NCBI GenBank assembly: GCA_963713695.1
Contig: CAVQMU010000001.1
Location: forward strand, 124,001 to 188,000
Direction: 5' to 3'
DNA from: Rhodoblastus sp963713695
Lineage (GTDB): Bacteria > Pseudomonadota > Alphaproteobacteria > Rhizobiales > Beijerinckiaceae
DNA length: 64,000 nucleotides
In this document: one piece after another, positions 11,254 through 19,288 of the stretch
How positions within the stretch are numbered: position 1 is the first letter of the stretch
How the letters are laid out: each line of letters opens with the position of its first letter
Position numbers and translations under genes: made by a program
Notes under the pieces: model-generated
Databases searched by the model: none
Seen by the model: only the letters and a program-made list of their open reading frames with translations
Told to the model about the DNA's origin: nothing

Positions 11254-12081
11254 TCAGTCGGTCGGGTCGATGTCGCCCTTGAGGCTGCCGGGCTGCGGCA
11301 TCGAAATGATATTGTAGCCGGCGTCGACGAAATGGGTCTCGCCGGTCACGCCGGCCGAAAGGTTGGACAGGAGATAGAGCGCCGTTCCTCCCACGTCCTC
11401 GATGGTCACGGTGCGGCGCAGCGGCGCGTGGTTCTTCTGGAAATTGAACATGAAGCGCGCGTCGGCGATGCCGGCGCCGGCCAGCGTCCGGATCGGCCCG
11501 GCGGAAATGGCGTTGACGCGAATGCCCTGTTCGCCGAGGTCGGCGGCGAGATAGCGCATGCTGGCTTCCAGCGCCGCCTTGGCCACGCCCATCACGTTGT
11601 AATTGGGCATGACGCGGGTCGAGCCGCCGTAGGTCAGGGTCAGCAGCGAGCCGCCCTTCGGCATCAGCTTCATCGCCTTTTGCGCGACCTCGGTGAAGGA
11701 ATAGGCCGAAATGACCATGGTGCGCGAAAAATTCTCGCGCGTCGTGGCGTCGACATAGCGTCCCTTCAATTCATTCTTGTCAGAAAACCCGATCGCGTGG
11801 ACGACGAAATCGAGCGTTTCCCATTCGCGCTCGATCGTGGCGAAAGCCGCGTCAACGCTGGCTATGTCCTCGACGTCGCAGGGCAGCATCAGCGTCGCGC
11901 CGAGACTCGCCGCCAGCGGCTTCACGCGCTTGCCGAGCGCTTCGCCCTGATAGGTGAAGGCGAGCTGCGCGCCCTCTGCGGCCAGCGCCTTGGCTATGCC
12001 CCAGGCGATCGAATGGTTGTTGGCGACGCCCATGATCAGGCCGCGCTTCCCTGTCATCAAACCTTTGGCGGAAATGGTCAT
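11254..12081 (-). CDS. fabI: Enoyl-[acyl-carrier-protein] reductase (NADH), FabI type
   Basis: A 275-residue short-chain reductase that performs the last step of the fatty-acid elongation cycle. FabI markers are GVANNHSIAWGIA near the N-terminus (the modified nucleotide loop), HAIGFSDKNEL, and the YNVMGVAKAALE segment carrying the Tyr-(6)-Lys pair, with ISAGPIRTLA after it. It lies 15 bp downstream of fabB and completes the fabA-fabB-fabI set. Confidence 0.95.
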   Translation of the reverse strand: MTISAKGLMTGKRGLIMGVANNHSIAWGIAKALAAEGAQLAFTYQGEALGKRVKPLAASLGATLMLPCDVEDIASVDAAFATIEREWETLDFVVHAIGFSDKNELKGRYVDATTRENFSRTMVISAYSFTEVAQKAMKLMPKGGSLLTLTYGGSTRVMPNYNVMGVAKAALEASMRYLAADLGEQGIRVNAISAGPIRTLAGAGIADARFMFNFQKNHAPLRRTVTIEDVGGTALYLLSNLSAGVTGETHFVDAGYNIISMPQPGSLKGDIDPTD

Positions 12082-12096
12082 GAAATCAACTCTCGG

Positions 12097-13317
12097 TCAG
12101 GCGTCGACATGTTTGAAGATCAGCGTCGCGTTCGTGCCGCCAAATCCGAAGGAATTGGACAGGACCGCGCTGAGCGGCCTGTCGTCCTGCCGCTTGCGCA
12201 GGATGTTCATATCGGCGAAAGCGGGGTCGAGATTGGTGATATTGGCGCTTTCGCAAATAAAATTATTCTGCTGCATCAGCAGGCAGTAGATCGCCTCCTG
12301 CACGCCCGCTGCGCCGAGCGAGTGGCCGGTGAGTGACTTTGTGGCGGAAATCGGCGGGCATTTGTCTGCGCCGAAGACCTTGCGAAGGGCTTCGATTTCC
12401 TTGAGGTCGCCAACCGACGTCGCCGTGGCGTGCGGATTGATGTAGTCGATCGGAATATTGCAGGTTTCGAGCGCCATGCGCATGCAGCGCTCCGCGCCTT
12501 CGCCCGAGGGCGCAACCATGTCATGCCCGTCGGAAGTCAGGCCGTAGCCGGCGAGTTCGGCATAGATCTTGGCGCCGCGCGCCTTGGCCCGCTCGTATTC
12601 CTCCAGCACCAGCACGCCGGAGCCGCCGGCGATGACGAAACCGTCGCGGTCCCGGTCATAGGCGCGCGAGGCCGTGGCCGGCGTGTCGTTATAGGAGGAG
12701 GACATGGCGCCCATGGCGTCGAACAGCACGGAAAGCGTCCAGTCCAGCTCTTCGCAGCCGCCGGCGAACATCACGTCCTGCTTGCCATACTGGATCATTT
12801 CCGCGGCATTGCCGATGCAATGCGACGAGGTCGCGCAGGCCGAAGAAATGGAATAATTGACGCCCTTGATCTTGAACCATGTCGCCAGAGTCGCCGAGGC
12901 GGTTGAACACATCGCCTTGGGCACGGCAAAGGGACCGACGCGCTTGGGGCCTTTTGACCGCGTGAGGTCGGCCGACTCGACAATCGCGCGGGTGGACGGG
13001 CCGCCGGACCCCATGATGATGCCGGTGCGTGGATTGACAATATCGCCGGTTTCAAGTCCGGAATCCGCGATGGCTTGATCCATGGCGACATGATTCCACG
13101 CCGTGCCAGTGGAGTGAAAGCGCATGGCGCGGCGATCGACCTTTTCTTCCGGGTTCAGCGTCGGCGCGCCATGCACCTGGCAGCGGAAGCCGAGCTCGGC
13201 GTATTTCTCTGCCCGGACGATGCCGGAACGCGCCGCGCGCAGCGAGGCCGTGACTTCCTCGGCGTCATTGCCGATGGAAGAAACAATTCCGATGCCGGTG
13301 ACGACGACGCGTCTCAT
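12097..13317 (-). CDS. fabB: Beta-ketoacyl-ACP synthase I
   Basis: A 406-residue condensing enzyme. The active-site cysteine is in SSACATSSHCIG, and the two histidines are in NPHATATSVGD and GHSLGAAG; the C-terminal SFGFGGTNA loop is also present. It elongates the cis-3-decenoyl-ACP made by FabA and so commits carbon to unsaturated fatty acids. The length and motifs favour FabB over FabF, and the fabA neighbour supports this. A gap of 144 bp separates it from fabA. Confidence 0.95.
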   Translation of the reverse strand: MRRVVVTGIGIVSSIGNDAEEVTASLRAARSGIVRAEKYAELGFRCQVHGAPTLNPEEKVDRRAMRFHSTGTAWNHVAMDQAIADSGLETGDIVNPRTGIIMGSGGPSTRAIVESADLTRSKGPKRVGPFAVPKAMCSTASATLATWFKIKGVNYSISSACATSSHCIGNAAEMIQYGKQDVMFAGGCEELDWTLSVLFDAMGAMSSSYNDTPATASRAYDRDRDGFVIAGGSGVLVLEEYERAKARGAKIYAELAGYGLTSDGHDMVAPSGEGAERCMRMALETCNIPIDYINPHATATSVGDLKEIEALRKVFGADKCPPISATKSLTGHSLGAAGVQEAIYCLLMQQNNFICESANITNLDPAFADMNILRKRQDDRPLSAVLSNSFGFGGTNATLIFKHVDA

Positions 13318-13461
13318 GGCTAGCTCCTTTGCGCGCGCTGCGCGCCATTTTTTCGATTTTTCACTTGCGAAGCCGCGCGTGTGGCAAGTCCCTCGCGAAG
13401 GCTCGGAATCATAAGCTTCGGCGCAGGCTTCGCCTGTGCCGAGGCGTTTCGCGTCCCGCCC

Positions 13462-13975
13462 TTACCCGGCCGGCTGGAAGAGCCCGACGCGCATGTCCTT
13501 GACTTCATAGATACGCTTGCCGTCGGCTTCGAGCCAGCCGTCGGCGATGGCGAGCTTGAGCTTGCCCTTGACGACGCGCTCGAAAGTCCACGCCATAGAC
13601 CACCTTTTTGACGGTCGGCAAAACCTGATCGGCGAATTTCACCTCGCCGACGCCGAGCGCGCGGCCCCGGCCGGGCAGGCCGAGCCAGCCAAGGAAAAAC
13701 CCGGTCAATTGCCACAGCGCGTCCAGCCCGAGGCAGCCGGGCATGACGGGATCGCCGTGGAAATGGCAGCCAAAGAACCACAGGTCCGGCTTGATGTCGA
13801 ATTCGGCGCGCACATGGCCCTTGCCGTTGGCGCCGCCGTCTTCGGTGATCTCGACGATGCGATCGAACATCAGCATGGGCGGCAGCGGCAATTGCGCATT
13901 GCCCGGTCCGAATAGCTCGCCCCGGCCGCAGGCCAGGAGATCTTCGTAAGCGAAACTGGAGCGTTTCTCGCCCAT
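13462..13975 (-). CDS. fabA: 3-hydroxydecanoyl-ACP dehydratase/isomerase, one frameshift
   Basis: FabA dehydrates 3-hydroxydecanoyl-ACP and isomerises the trans-2 product to cis-3, the branch point to unsaturated fatty acids. Starting at MGEKRSSFAYEDLLA it shows the active-site block GCHFHGDPVMPGCLGLDALW and continues to KKVVYGVDF. There an extra base in the A-run at 13583-13585 shifts the frame. In the corrected frame it reads on through VVKGKLKLAIADGWLEADGK and ends QPAG-stop at 13462. The corrected length of about 171 residues is normal. An intact in-frame remainder argues for sequence error. Confidence 0.92.
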
Positions 13976-14296
13976 ATGGGATATTTCCCCTGTTCGGCTC
14001 CGCGCGGAGCCTGTGTTGGATTCTGGCGCGGGTTTTGGCGCTGCCGCCAAGATTCGAAACCGATTCGAAAACCGCGCCTTCTAACACAGCATATACGGGG
14101 CCGGAAGGCGCTCGAACCGAAGAATTTTTTGCCCTTTCGCGGGAAAACGCGCAGAGGTCGCGGCGACTCGGCGAGCCGATATTGCCGCCGCTCCCATGAA
14201 AGCCTATAAGTCGGAAACGCGTGGTTCGACGGCGCGCCGCGCGACGCGATCCGGTATTATTGCGAAGAAACCTGCCGAACGAGGGAAGGGATCGTG
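13976..14296. promoter_or_regulatory. Divergent fabA/irr intergenic region with a phased TTCGAA direct repeat
   Basis: This 321-bp interval separates fabA (leftward) from irr (rightward). The only structure I see is a direct repeat at 14051-14073: GATTCGAAACC followed at once by GATTCGAAAACC. This gives two TTCGAA palindromes exactly 11 bp apart (14053-14058 and 14064-14069), about one helical turn, 76 bp upstream of the fabA start. It is a plausible operator for a repressor or activator of the fab genes. I see no other gene here. Confidence 0.4.
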
Positions 14297-14813
14297 ATGG
14301 ATCAGAGGGAAGGCGCGGCTTTCTCCCGCTCCAGGCGCTCCCCCTGCGCGGGCTCGCCCGCGCCCGAAAAAGTCCTGCAATGCTCGGCGACCTCGACGGC
14401 TGCCCGATGCATGACCTCCGGCGCAAGCTCAGCGATGCCGGGCTCCGGCCGACGCGCCAGCGGCTGCGGCTCGGCTGGCTGTTGTTTGGCTCAGGCGACC
14501 GACATGTGACGGCCGAGCGGCTGTTCGAGGAAGCGCTGGCCGCCCGCACGCCGATTTCGCTCGCCACCGTCTACAATACGCTGAACCAGTTCACGTCCGC
14601 CGGCTTGCTGCGCGAAATCGCGGTCGACGGCGCGAAGACCTATTTCGACACCAATCTCACCGAACATCAGCATTTCCTGACGGAAGAGGCGCATGTGCTC
14701 GTCGATCTGCCGCAAAACCTGATTGATTTGCGGCCGATTGCCGGAACTTGCCCGAAGGCATGGAAATCGCGCGCGTCGACGTCATCGTGCGCCTGCGACG
14801 CAAGAAGGCCTGA
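14297..14813 (+). CDS. irr: Irr-type Fur-family iron/heme-responsive regulator, two frameshifts
   Basis: The core GLRPTRQRLRLGWLLFGSGDRHVTAE, then SLATVYNTLNQFTSAGLL and DGAKTYFDTN, is that of alphaproteobacterial Irr, the regulator that controls heme and iron genes according to heme availability. GCPMHD before the core keeps the Cys-Pro of the heme-regulatory motif, and EHQHF occupies the place of the second HxH heme site. A lost A near 14748 breaks the frame; correction restores LPEGMEIARVDVIVRLRRK and a stop at 14813. The best ribosome site (GGGAAGGG) precedes ATG 14297, whose frame joins the core only if another indel near 14371-14388 is accepted. Otherwise the start would be ATG 14381. 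Confidence 0.85.
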
Positions 14814-14837
14814 AACCCCGCACCGCGACATTTGGTC

Positions 14838-14875
14838 GCCCCGCCTTCGGAAAGGCGGGGCGTTTTGGGTTTTTC
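14838..14875 (+). terminator. Rho-independent terminator after irr
   Basis: GCCCCGCCTT at 14838-14847 and AAGGCGGGGC at 14852-14861 form a perfect 10-bp stem with a CGGA loop, followed by TTTT and, after GGG, TTTTT. It separates irr from the convergent DUF2076 gene and could serve as a terminator for irr. Confidence 0.88.
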
Positions 14876-14878
14876 GGA

Positions 14879-15663
14879 TCAGGCGTCGGTGCTGTAATCG
14901 TCGCCGGATCGGAAATCATCGTCGTCGTCGGAGGCGTCCTGATAGCCGTCGTTGTCGCCGTCATCCGAGGCATTGCTGGCCGCCGGGGACATCGTAGAAA
15001 TTGTTGACGACGGTCTCGCCGCCGTCCCGCCGCCATCCGCCGCCCAAGCCGCCGCCCAAGCCGCCGCCCAGACCGCCGCCGAACAGGCCGCCGCCATGGC
15101 CGCCGCCCATCAGGCCGCGAATCGAATCGGCGAGCAGCACGCCGCCGGCCACGCCGGCCGCCGCGCCAAGCGCGCCCTTCAGGAAGCCGCCGCCCTGCGG
15201 CGCGCCGCCTATCATGCCTCCCTGCGGCGCCATTCCGCCCGAGGCGGGCGGCTGGCCCCGGGTCCGCCTTGCGCGGCCTGAGGCTGGGGCATCGGCTGCT
15301 GCGGCGCGCCGCCCCAGGGATTTGGCGGGGGATTGATTGGGGTTTTGCGCGCGGACGCGGCGCCGGTCCGCCGCCGAACAGGCCGCCCAGGAAGCCGCCG
15401 CCGCCGGCGCCGGCGGCTTGCCGATCCTGCGATTGCGCCTGCAATTGGGAGACCTGCGTCTGCAATTCCTGCAATTTCTGGTCGGCGGCGCGGAGCGCCT
15501 GCTCCTGCACGATCACTGCCTGGGCCAGCAGATAGGGGGCATAGGGCTGTGCGCGCACGCCGTCGGCGATGAAGGCTTCGGCGTCGCGGTCGCGCGGCGC
15601 ATTGGCCTGGCCGCGCACGCGTTCGAATAGTTCTGACAGCAACTGGCGTTCTTCGGGAGACAT
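14879..15663 (-). CDS. DUF2076 family protein, glycine-rich, at least three frameshifts
   Basis: The N-terminus MSPEERQLLSELFERVRGQA, then DRDAEAFI and APYLLAQAVIVQEQAL with a coiled-coil LQTQVSQLQAQ, is the DUF2076 signature. The rest must be read across frames: a Pro/Gln-rich linker (NPWGGAPQQP), GGGFLKGALGAAAGVAGGVLLA (a hydrophobic hairpin), a Gly-rich stretch (GGGLGGG repeats) and an acidic tail SDDDDDFRSGDD. Frame changes fall near 15355, 15250 and 14982, in GC-rich or low-complexity stretches. The function is unknown; family members are thought to be envelope-associated. Start ATG 15663. Confidence 0.8.
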
Positions 15664-15919
15664 GGCGCAATTCCTCTGCGACGAACGGCGCATCTTGGCG
15701 ACGGCCGGACGCTCGGAATATGGGCGGCCCCGACAAGCTTGCATAGGCGGCGCAAGATGAAATTTCCGTCATGTTTGCGCGGCCGCTCGCGCACCATGGG
15801 CGCGAAGCCGGCAAAAAGGACACACAAAACCGGAATTCACCGGTTAAGTTCGCAAAATACTTGGCAAGCGCCGACGCTTGAGTCTTATAACGGCTTCTGG
15901 CTCACAGGATGGAAAGCCC

Positions 15920-17394
15920 ATGACGCGCGCGCATAAACTGATCGGACTTCTGGCGGCTGCGGCCTGTTGCGCCGGACCTTTCGTCGCGGTCGCGCAAAGC
16001 CCGCTCTCGCCGGCTCCCATGAGCAGCCAGCCGATCCCGGCGGCGCCCGCCATTCCGGTCCCCGCAGTCCCCGTCCCCGCAGTCCCGACCGCGCCGGTTT
16101 CCCCAGTCGAGCCGCCACCGGCCGCGCAAGCCCCATCTGTGGGAACTCCGACCGCCGAAGCGCCCGCCGCCGCGGCGCCTCTGCCCGCGCCGGTCAGGCC
16201 GAAGGCCAAGCCGAAGCCGAAACCCAGGCCCGCGATGCGCGAAATGGCGTTGTCCGATGATCCGACGCCGGTCCTCCAGCCCGAAACCTTTTTCGCCACG
16301 GCGAAAGCGTCCGAACGCTACGCCAATATCGTCGACGCCGGCGGCTGGCCTGTCGTCCCGGCGCGCTGTCGCCCGGGGCAAAGGGGGCGGCGGTCGCGAC
16401 CTTGCGCCGGCGTCTCGCGGTCGAGGGCGATCTCATCGGCGCCGAAGGGTCCGGAATGAACTGGAGCCCCGCGCTGACGGCGGCCGTCAAGCGCTTCCAG
16501 TTCCGCAACGGCTTGCGCCAGACCGGCGTCGTCGCCGGGGCGACCCTGCGCGCCCTCAATATCCCCGCCAACGTGCGTTTCAAGCAACTGGCGTCAAGCG
16601 CCAACCGTCTCGCCGGGATGAACTTCGCCTTCGCTGACAAATATGTGGTGGTGAACCTTCCTTCGACGGCGGTGGACGCCATCGAGAACGGCCATGTCGC
16701 CCGGCGCTACGTCGCCATCGTCGGCGGGCCCGATCACCAGTCGCCGCAAATTTCCGCGAAAATCGTGGCGGTCAATCTCAATCCGACCTGGACCGTGCCG
16801 GAATCGATCATCAAGAACGAGATCATTCCGAAAATGCGGAAGCAGCCCGACTATCTTTCGCGCATGCGGATAAAAATTCTCAACAATCGCGGGCAGGAGA
16901 TCAATCCCCGCTCAGTCGACTGGAATTCGGAAAAGGCGGTCAATTACACGCTGCGGCAGGATTCGGGCGCCGGCAATTCGCTCGGCCTGATCCGCATCGC
17001 CATGCCCAATCCCGACGCCGTCTACATGCACGACACGCCGTCCCGCAATCTCTTCGCCAACGATTATCGTTTCCTTTCGCATGGTTGCGTGCGCGTCGAA
17101 GGCGTCTACGATCTCGCCGCGTGGCTGTTGCAGGGGGTTTCGCCGGGAGGGACGCCCGCGCCGCAGGCGTCGCTCGATCCCGCCGCGCCGCCCATGCCGG
17201 CGCCTGTCCGGTCGTCCGGCGTCGTCTGGACGCGCGACCTCATCCAGCAGAAGATTGGAGAGGGCGCGCGCGAGGACATCAAGCTGGCCAAGCCAGTGCC
17301 GGTTATCTGGGTCTACATGACCGGCTGGGCCTCGGCCGACGGCACCGTGCATTTCCGTGACGACGTCTACAACGTGGACACGGTTGGCGGCTGA
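15920..17394 (+). CDS. Periplasmic L,D-transpeptidase (YkuD) with peptidoglycan-binding domain, one frameshift
   Basis: A signal peptide (MTRAHKLIGLLAAAACCAGP, cleavage after about residue 26) is followed by a Pro/Ala/Val-rich spacer and a basic PKAKPKPKPRP stretch. A peptidoglycan-binding-1 domain follows (LSPGAKGAAVATLRRRL once a lost G near 16360 is restored; then LTAAVKRFQFRNGL). The YkuD domain has YVAIVGGPDHQSPQ and the catalytic SHGCVRVE around 17080-17100. Such enzymes make 3-3 cross-links or attach proteins to peptidoglycan. ATG 15920 follows GGATGGAAAG. The corrected length is about 491 residues. Confidence 0.88.
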
Positions 17395-17414
17395 AGGCGG
17401 AAATGTAAACTTGT

Positions 17415-17423
17415 GAAACGCAA
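17415..17423 (+). repeat. Left copy of a 9-bp direct repeat bounding the ATPase-DUF4276 islet
   Basis: GAAACGCAA occurs here, 8 bp beyond the DUF4276 stop, and again at 19249-19257 beyond the ATPase start. The spacing of the copies matches the extent of the AT-rich two-gene islet. It may be a target-site duplication or recombination scar; chance identity cannot be excluded. Confidence 0.35.
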
Positions 17424-17431
17424 CCAGTTTT

Positions 17432-17995
17432 TTAGCCTGGCAATGGCACATTTGCTAACTTAGCGACCCCTTCAACGAATATTCTGAAGCTTGAGGAGCA
17501 GTTTTTCCTGTAGCTAAGGAAGTCTGCTATTAGGCGCGCACCATTAACTTTCTGAAAGTGGGGGCATAGGGCGTATAACTCTCTAGATGGCTTGATGATA
17601 ATATCTGGATTGCGAAATTTCGCACGTAAGCCGATCTTGGCGAGCTTGGGGTCTCCAAAGGCAGCCGCGATTGCAGGCGGCTCGCCGAGATACCAAGCTT
17701 CTAATTCTTGACATACAATTCTTACCATCGCGTCTGCTCGGCCGGCTCCTGCGCACAATTGGGCAAGCGATTGCTTCAATTGGCGGCAGTCGCCACCATC
17801 ATTGTCTCGGACGACGATGAACTTGCTCCCATCTTTCGGCCACGCTTTAAGTTTACGGGGTATACTTAATTCCAAATCCCTCTTGCCCTCGTGTGCAATA
17901 CAAAGAAATTGTAACTGGGGAAAAAGACGAGGAAGCAATTTTTCAAGCAGGGCTCGCATTGAAGGTTCTTCCAATAAAAATACAATGCGGCTCAT
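17432..17995 (-). CDS. DUF4276 (TOPRIM-like) protein, partner of the adjacent ATPase
   Basis: A 187-residue protein. Near the N-terminus VFLLEEPSMRALLEKLL places acidic residues E9/E10 after a hydrophobic strand. KFIVVRDNDGGDC gives a D-x-D (D64, D66) after a second strand, and QELEAWYLGEP (97-107) is the E-x-W signature I associate with DUF4276. Strand-Glu followed by strand-DxD is the TOPRIM nuclease layout. Its ATG overlaps the ATPase stop by 4 bp (ATGA), so the two act together. OLD-, PARIS- and AbiL-type defence systems pair an ATPase with a TOPRIM-like effector; membership in any named system is inference. Composition is visibly AT-richer than its neighbours. Confidence 0.7.
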   Translation of the reverse strand: MSRIVFLLEEPSMRALLEKLLPRLFPQLQFLCIAHEGKRDLELSIPRKLKAWPKDGSKFIVVRDNDGGDCRQLKQSLAQLCAGAGRADAMVRIVCQELEAWYLGEPPAIAAAFGDPKLAKIGLRAKFRNPDIIIKPSRELYALCPHFQKVNGARLIADFLSYRKNCSSSFRIFVEGVAKLANVPLPG

Positions 17996-19179
17996 TTGGG
18001 GCTAACCCCCTCGAAAAGCCCTTGTTTCCAAAGAGCGCCGGGCAAATCACCTTCCGAGACAAGCTTAACGAGAAGGTCGTTATCTGATGCTCGCCGGACG
18101 TCAGAAAAACCATTTTGTTTAACAAGCCAGAATATTTCGTCCAAATTTGCTCCGTTCAAAAAGTCCGGTGAATGTGTCGACACAAATACCTGTCCACCTC
18201 TTTGTGCATAAGAACGAAACTCTTCTATTAACTCTATCATAAGTTCTGGATAAAGTTGGTTCTCAGGTTCTTCGACAGCTAAAAGAGGAAATGGCTTCGG
18301 ATCAAATAGCAATACTAAGTAGGCAAACATTTTAATTGTACCGTCAGACACGTATCGTGCGATAAATGGGTCTTTGAAGCTTCCATCCTTAAATCGTAAT
18401 ACGAGGCGTCCGTCCTCGGTAGGGCGCGCCTCGACCCCTGACACGCCTGGGACACGTCGTTTCATGATCTCTAAGACTGCGTTAAAGCGATCTGGAAAAT
18501 GCTCGTGCAAATATTGCGCGACTTGGGCAACATTATCGCCGCGAGTCGATAAATGCTCTGATTCTCCTGCTTCAACACTCGGGCGGGCGTCGCTAATATG
18601 GAAATCGGAAATATACCAACTTTCTATTAGGCTTCTGAACTCGGAGACGACTTTAAACTCTCGAAATTGTCCTAGTCCTTTAATGGCCAAGACGCTGGGG
18701 TCATCCAGCTCATAATCTTTTCTCTCTTCCTTGGCTCCCTCTTCACCGTATGCGGATTCATTCGTAATCGCAGTGCCTCGCCCTCTCGAGAAATCGACAA
18801 AATGCCAAGGCTGGCCATATTGACCTCGGCGGAACTTTAGGATTTCGCGCTCGACAACGGCCCTTCCCTTATCCGCTCCGACTTGAAGTTCGTAAGTCGC
18901 GAGGCGGCCACCGCTCTCGCGAAATTTTACTATAATAATTATGGGCCCTTTGGATCCCCGGCTGACCAGTTCATTAAAGCCGCCGCGCCGTGTTACCGCT
19001 GTGGCTACATTTTGCGTTAATGCTTCTTTCAAAAAACTGAATACGTCGAATAACGTAGATTTACCCGAGCCGTTCGCTCCTACAATTACCGTAAGTCTGG
19101 CAAGGTGCGTTAGTTTAACATCTTGGAATAGCCGGTAATTCTTTATTTCCAACGATTCAATTTGCATAGCTTCCGCCAT
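17992..19179 (-). CDS. AAA/ABC-type ATPase (OLD/RecF-like), first gene of a putative defence pair
   Basis: A 395-residue protein beginning MAEAMQIESLEIKNYRLFQD, the start typical of AAA_15/AAA_21 ATPases. Walker A is GANGSGKS (34-41). An ABC-like signature YVSDGT lies at about 276-281, Walker B LLAVEEPE at 299-306, and the switch histidine in STHSP at 334-338. The long insert between Walker A and the signature is where such proteins carry coiled-coil or dimerisation elements. I start at ATG 19179 because AAAGGTG precedes it; a longer reading from 19257 would begin inside the flanking repeat. It would power or gate the DUF4276 partner. Confidence 0.8.
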   Translation of the reverse strand: MAEAMQIESLEIKNYRLFQDVKLTHLARLTVIVGANGSGKSTLFDVFSFLKEALTQNVATAVTRRGGFNELVSRGSKGPIIIIVKFRESGGRLATYELQVGADKGRAVVEREILKFRRGQYGQPWHFVDFSRGRGTAITNESAYGEEGAKEERKDYELDDPSVLAIKGLGQFREFKVVSEFRSLIESWYISDFHISDARPSVEAGESEHLSTRGDNVAQVAQYLHEHFPDRFNAVLEIMKRRVPGVSGVEARPTEDGRLVLRFKDGSFKDPFIARYVSDGTIKMFAYLVLLFDPKPFPLLAVEEPENQLYPELMIELIEEFRSYAQRGGQVFVSTHSPDFLNGANLDEIFWLVKQNGFSDVRRASDNDLLVKLVSEGDLPGALWKQGLFEGVSPK

Positions 19180-19248
19180 TGGCGACACCTTTTGAATTAT
19201 TACAGTGGCAGTAAGATTGTTAGAAGCATGAGAGACATTTTGTGCGTG

Positions 19249-19257
19249 GAAACGCAA
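19249..19257 (+). repeat. Right copy of the 9-bp direct repeat bounding the islet
   Basis: This is the second GAAACGCAA, 70 bp upstream of the ATPase start and 32 bp before the stop of the acetyltransferase gene. No terminal inverted repeat or transposase accompanies either copy. Confidence 0.35.
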
Positions 19258-19288
19258 GCGCGACGCGATTTAGGCCCGCTTAAGGCTT

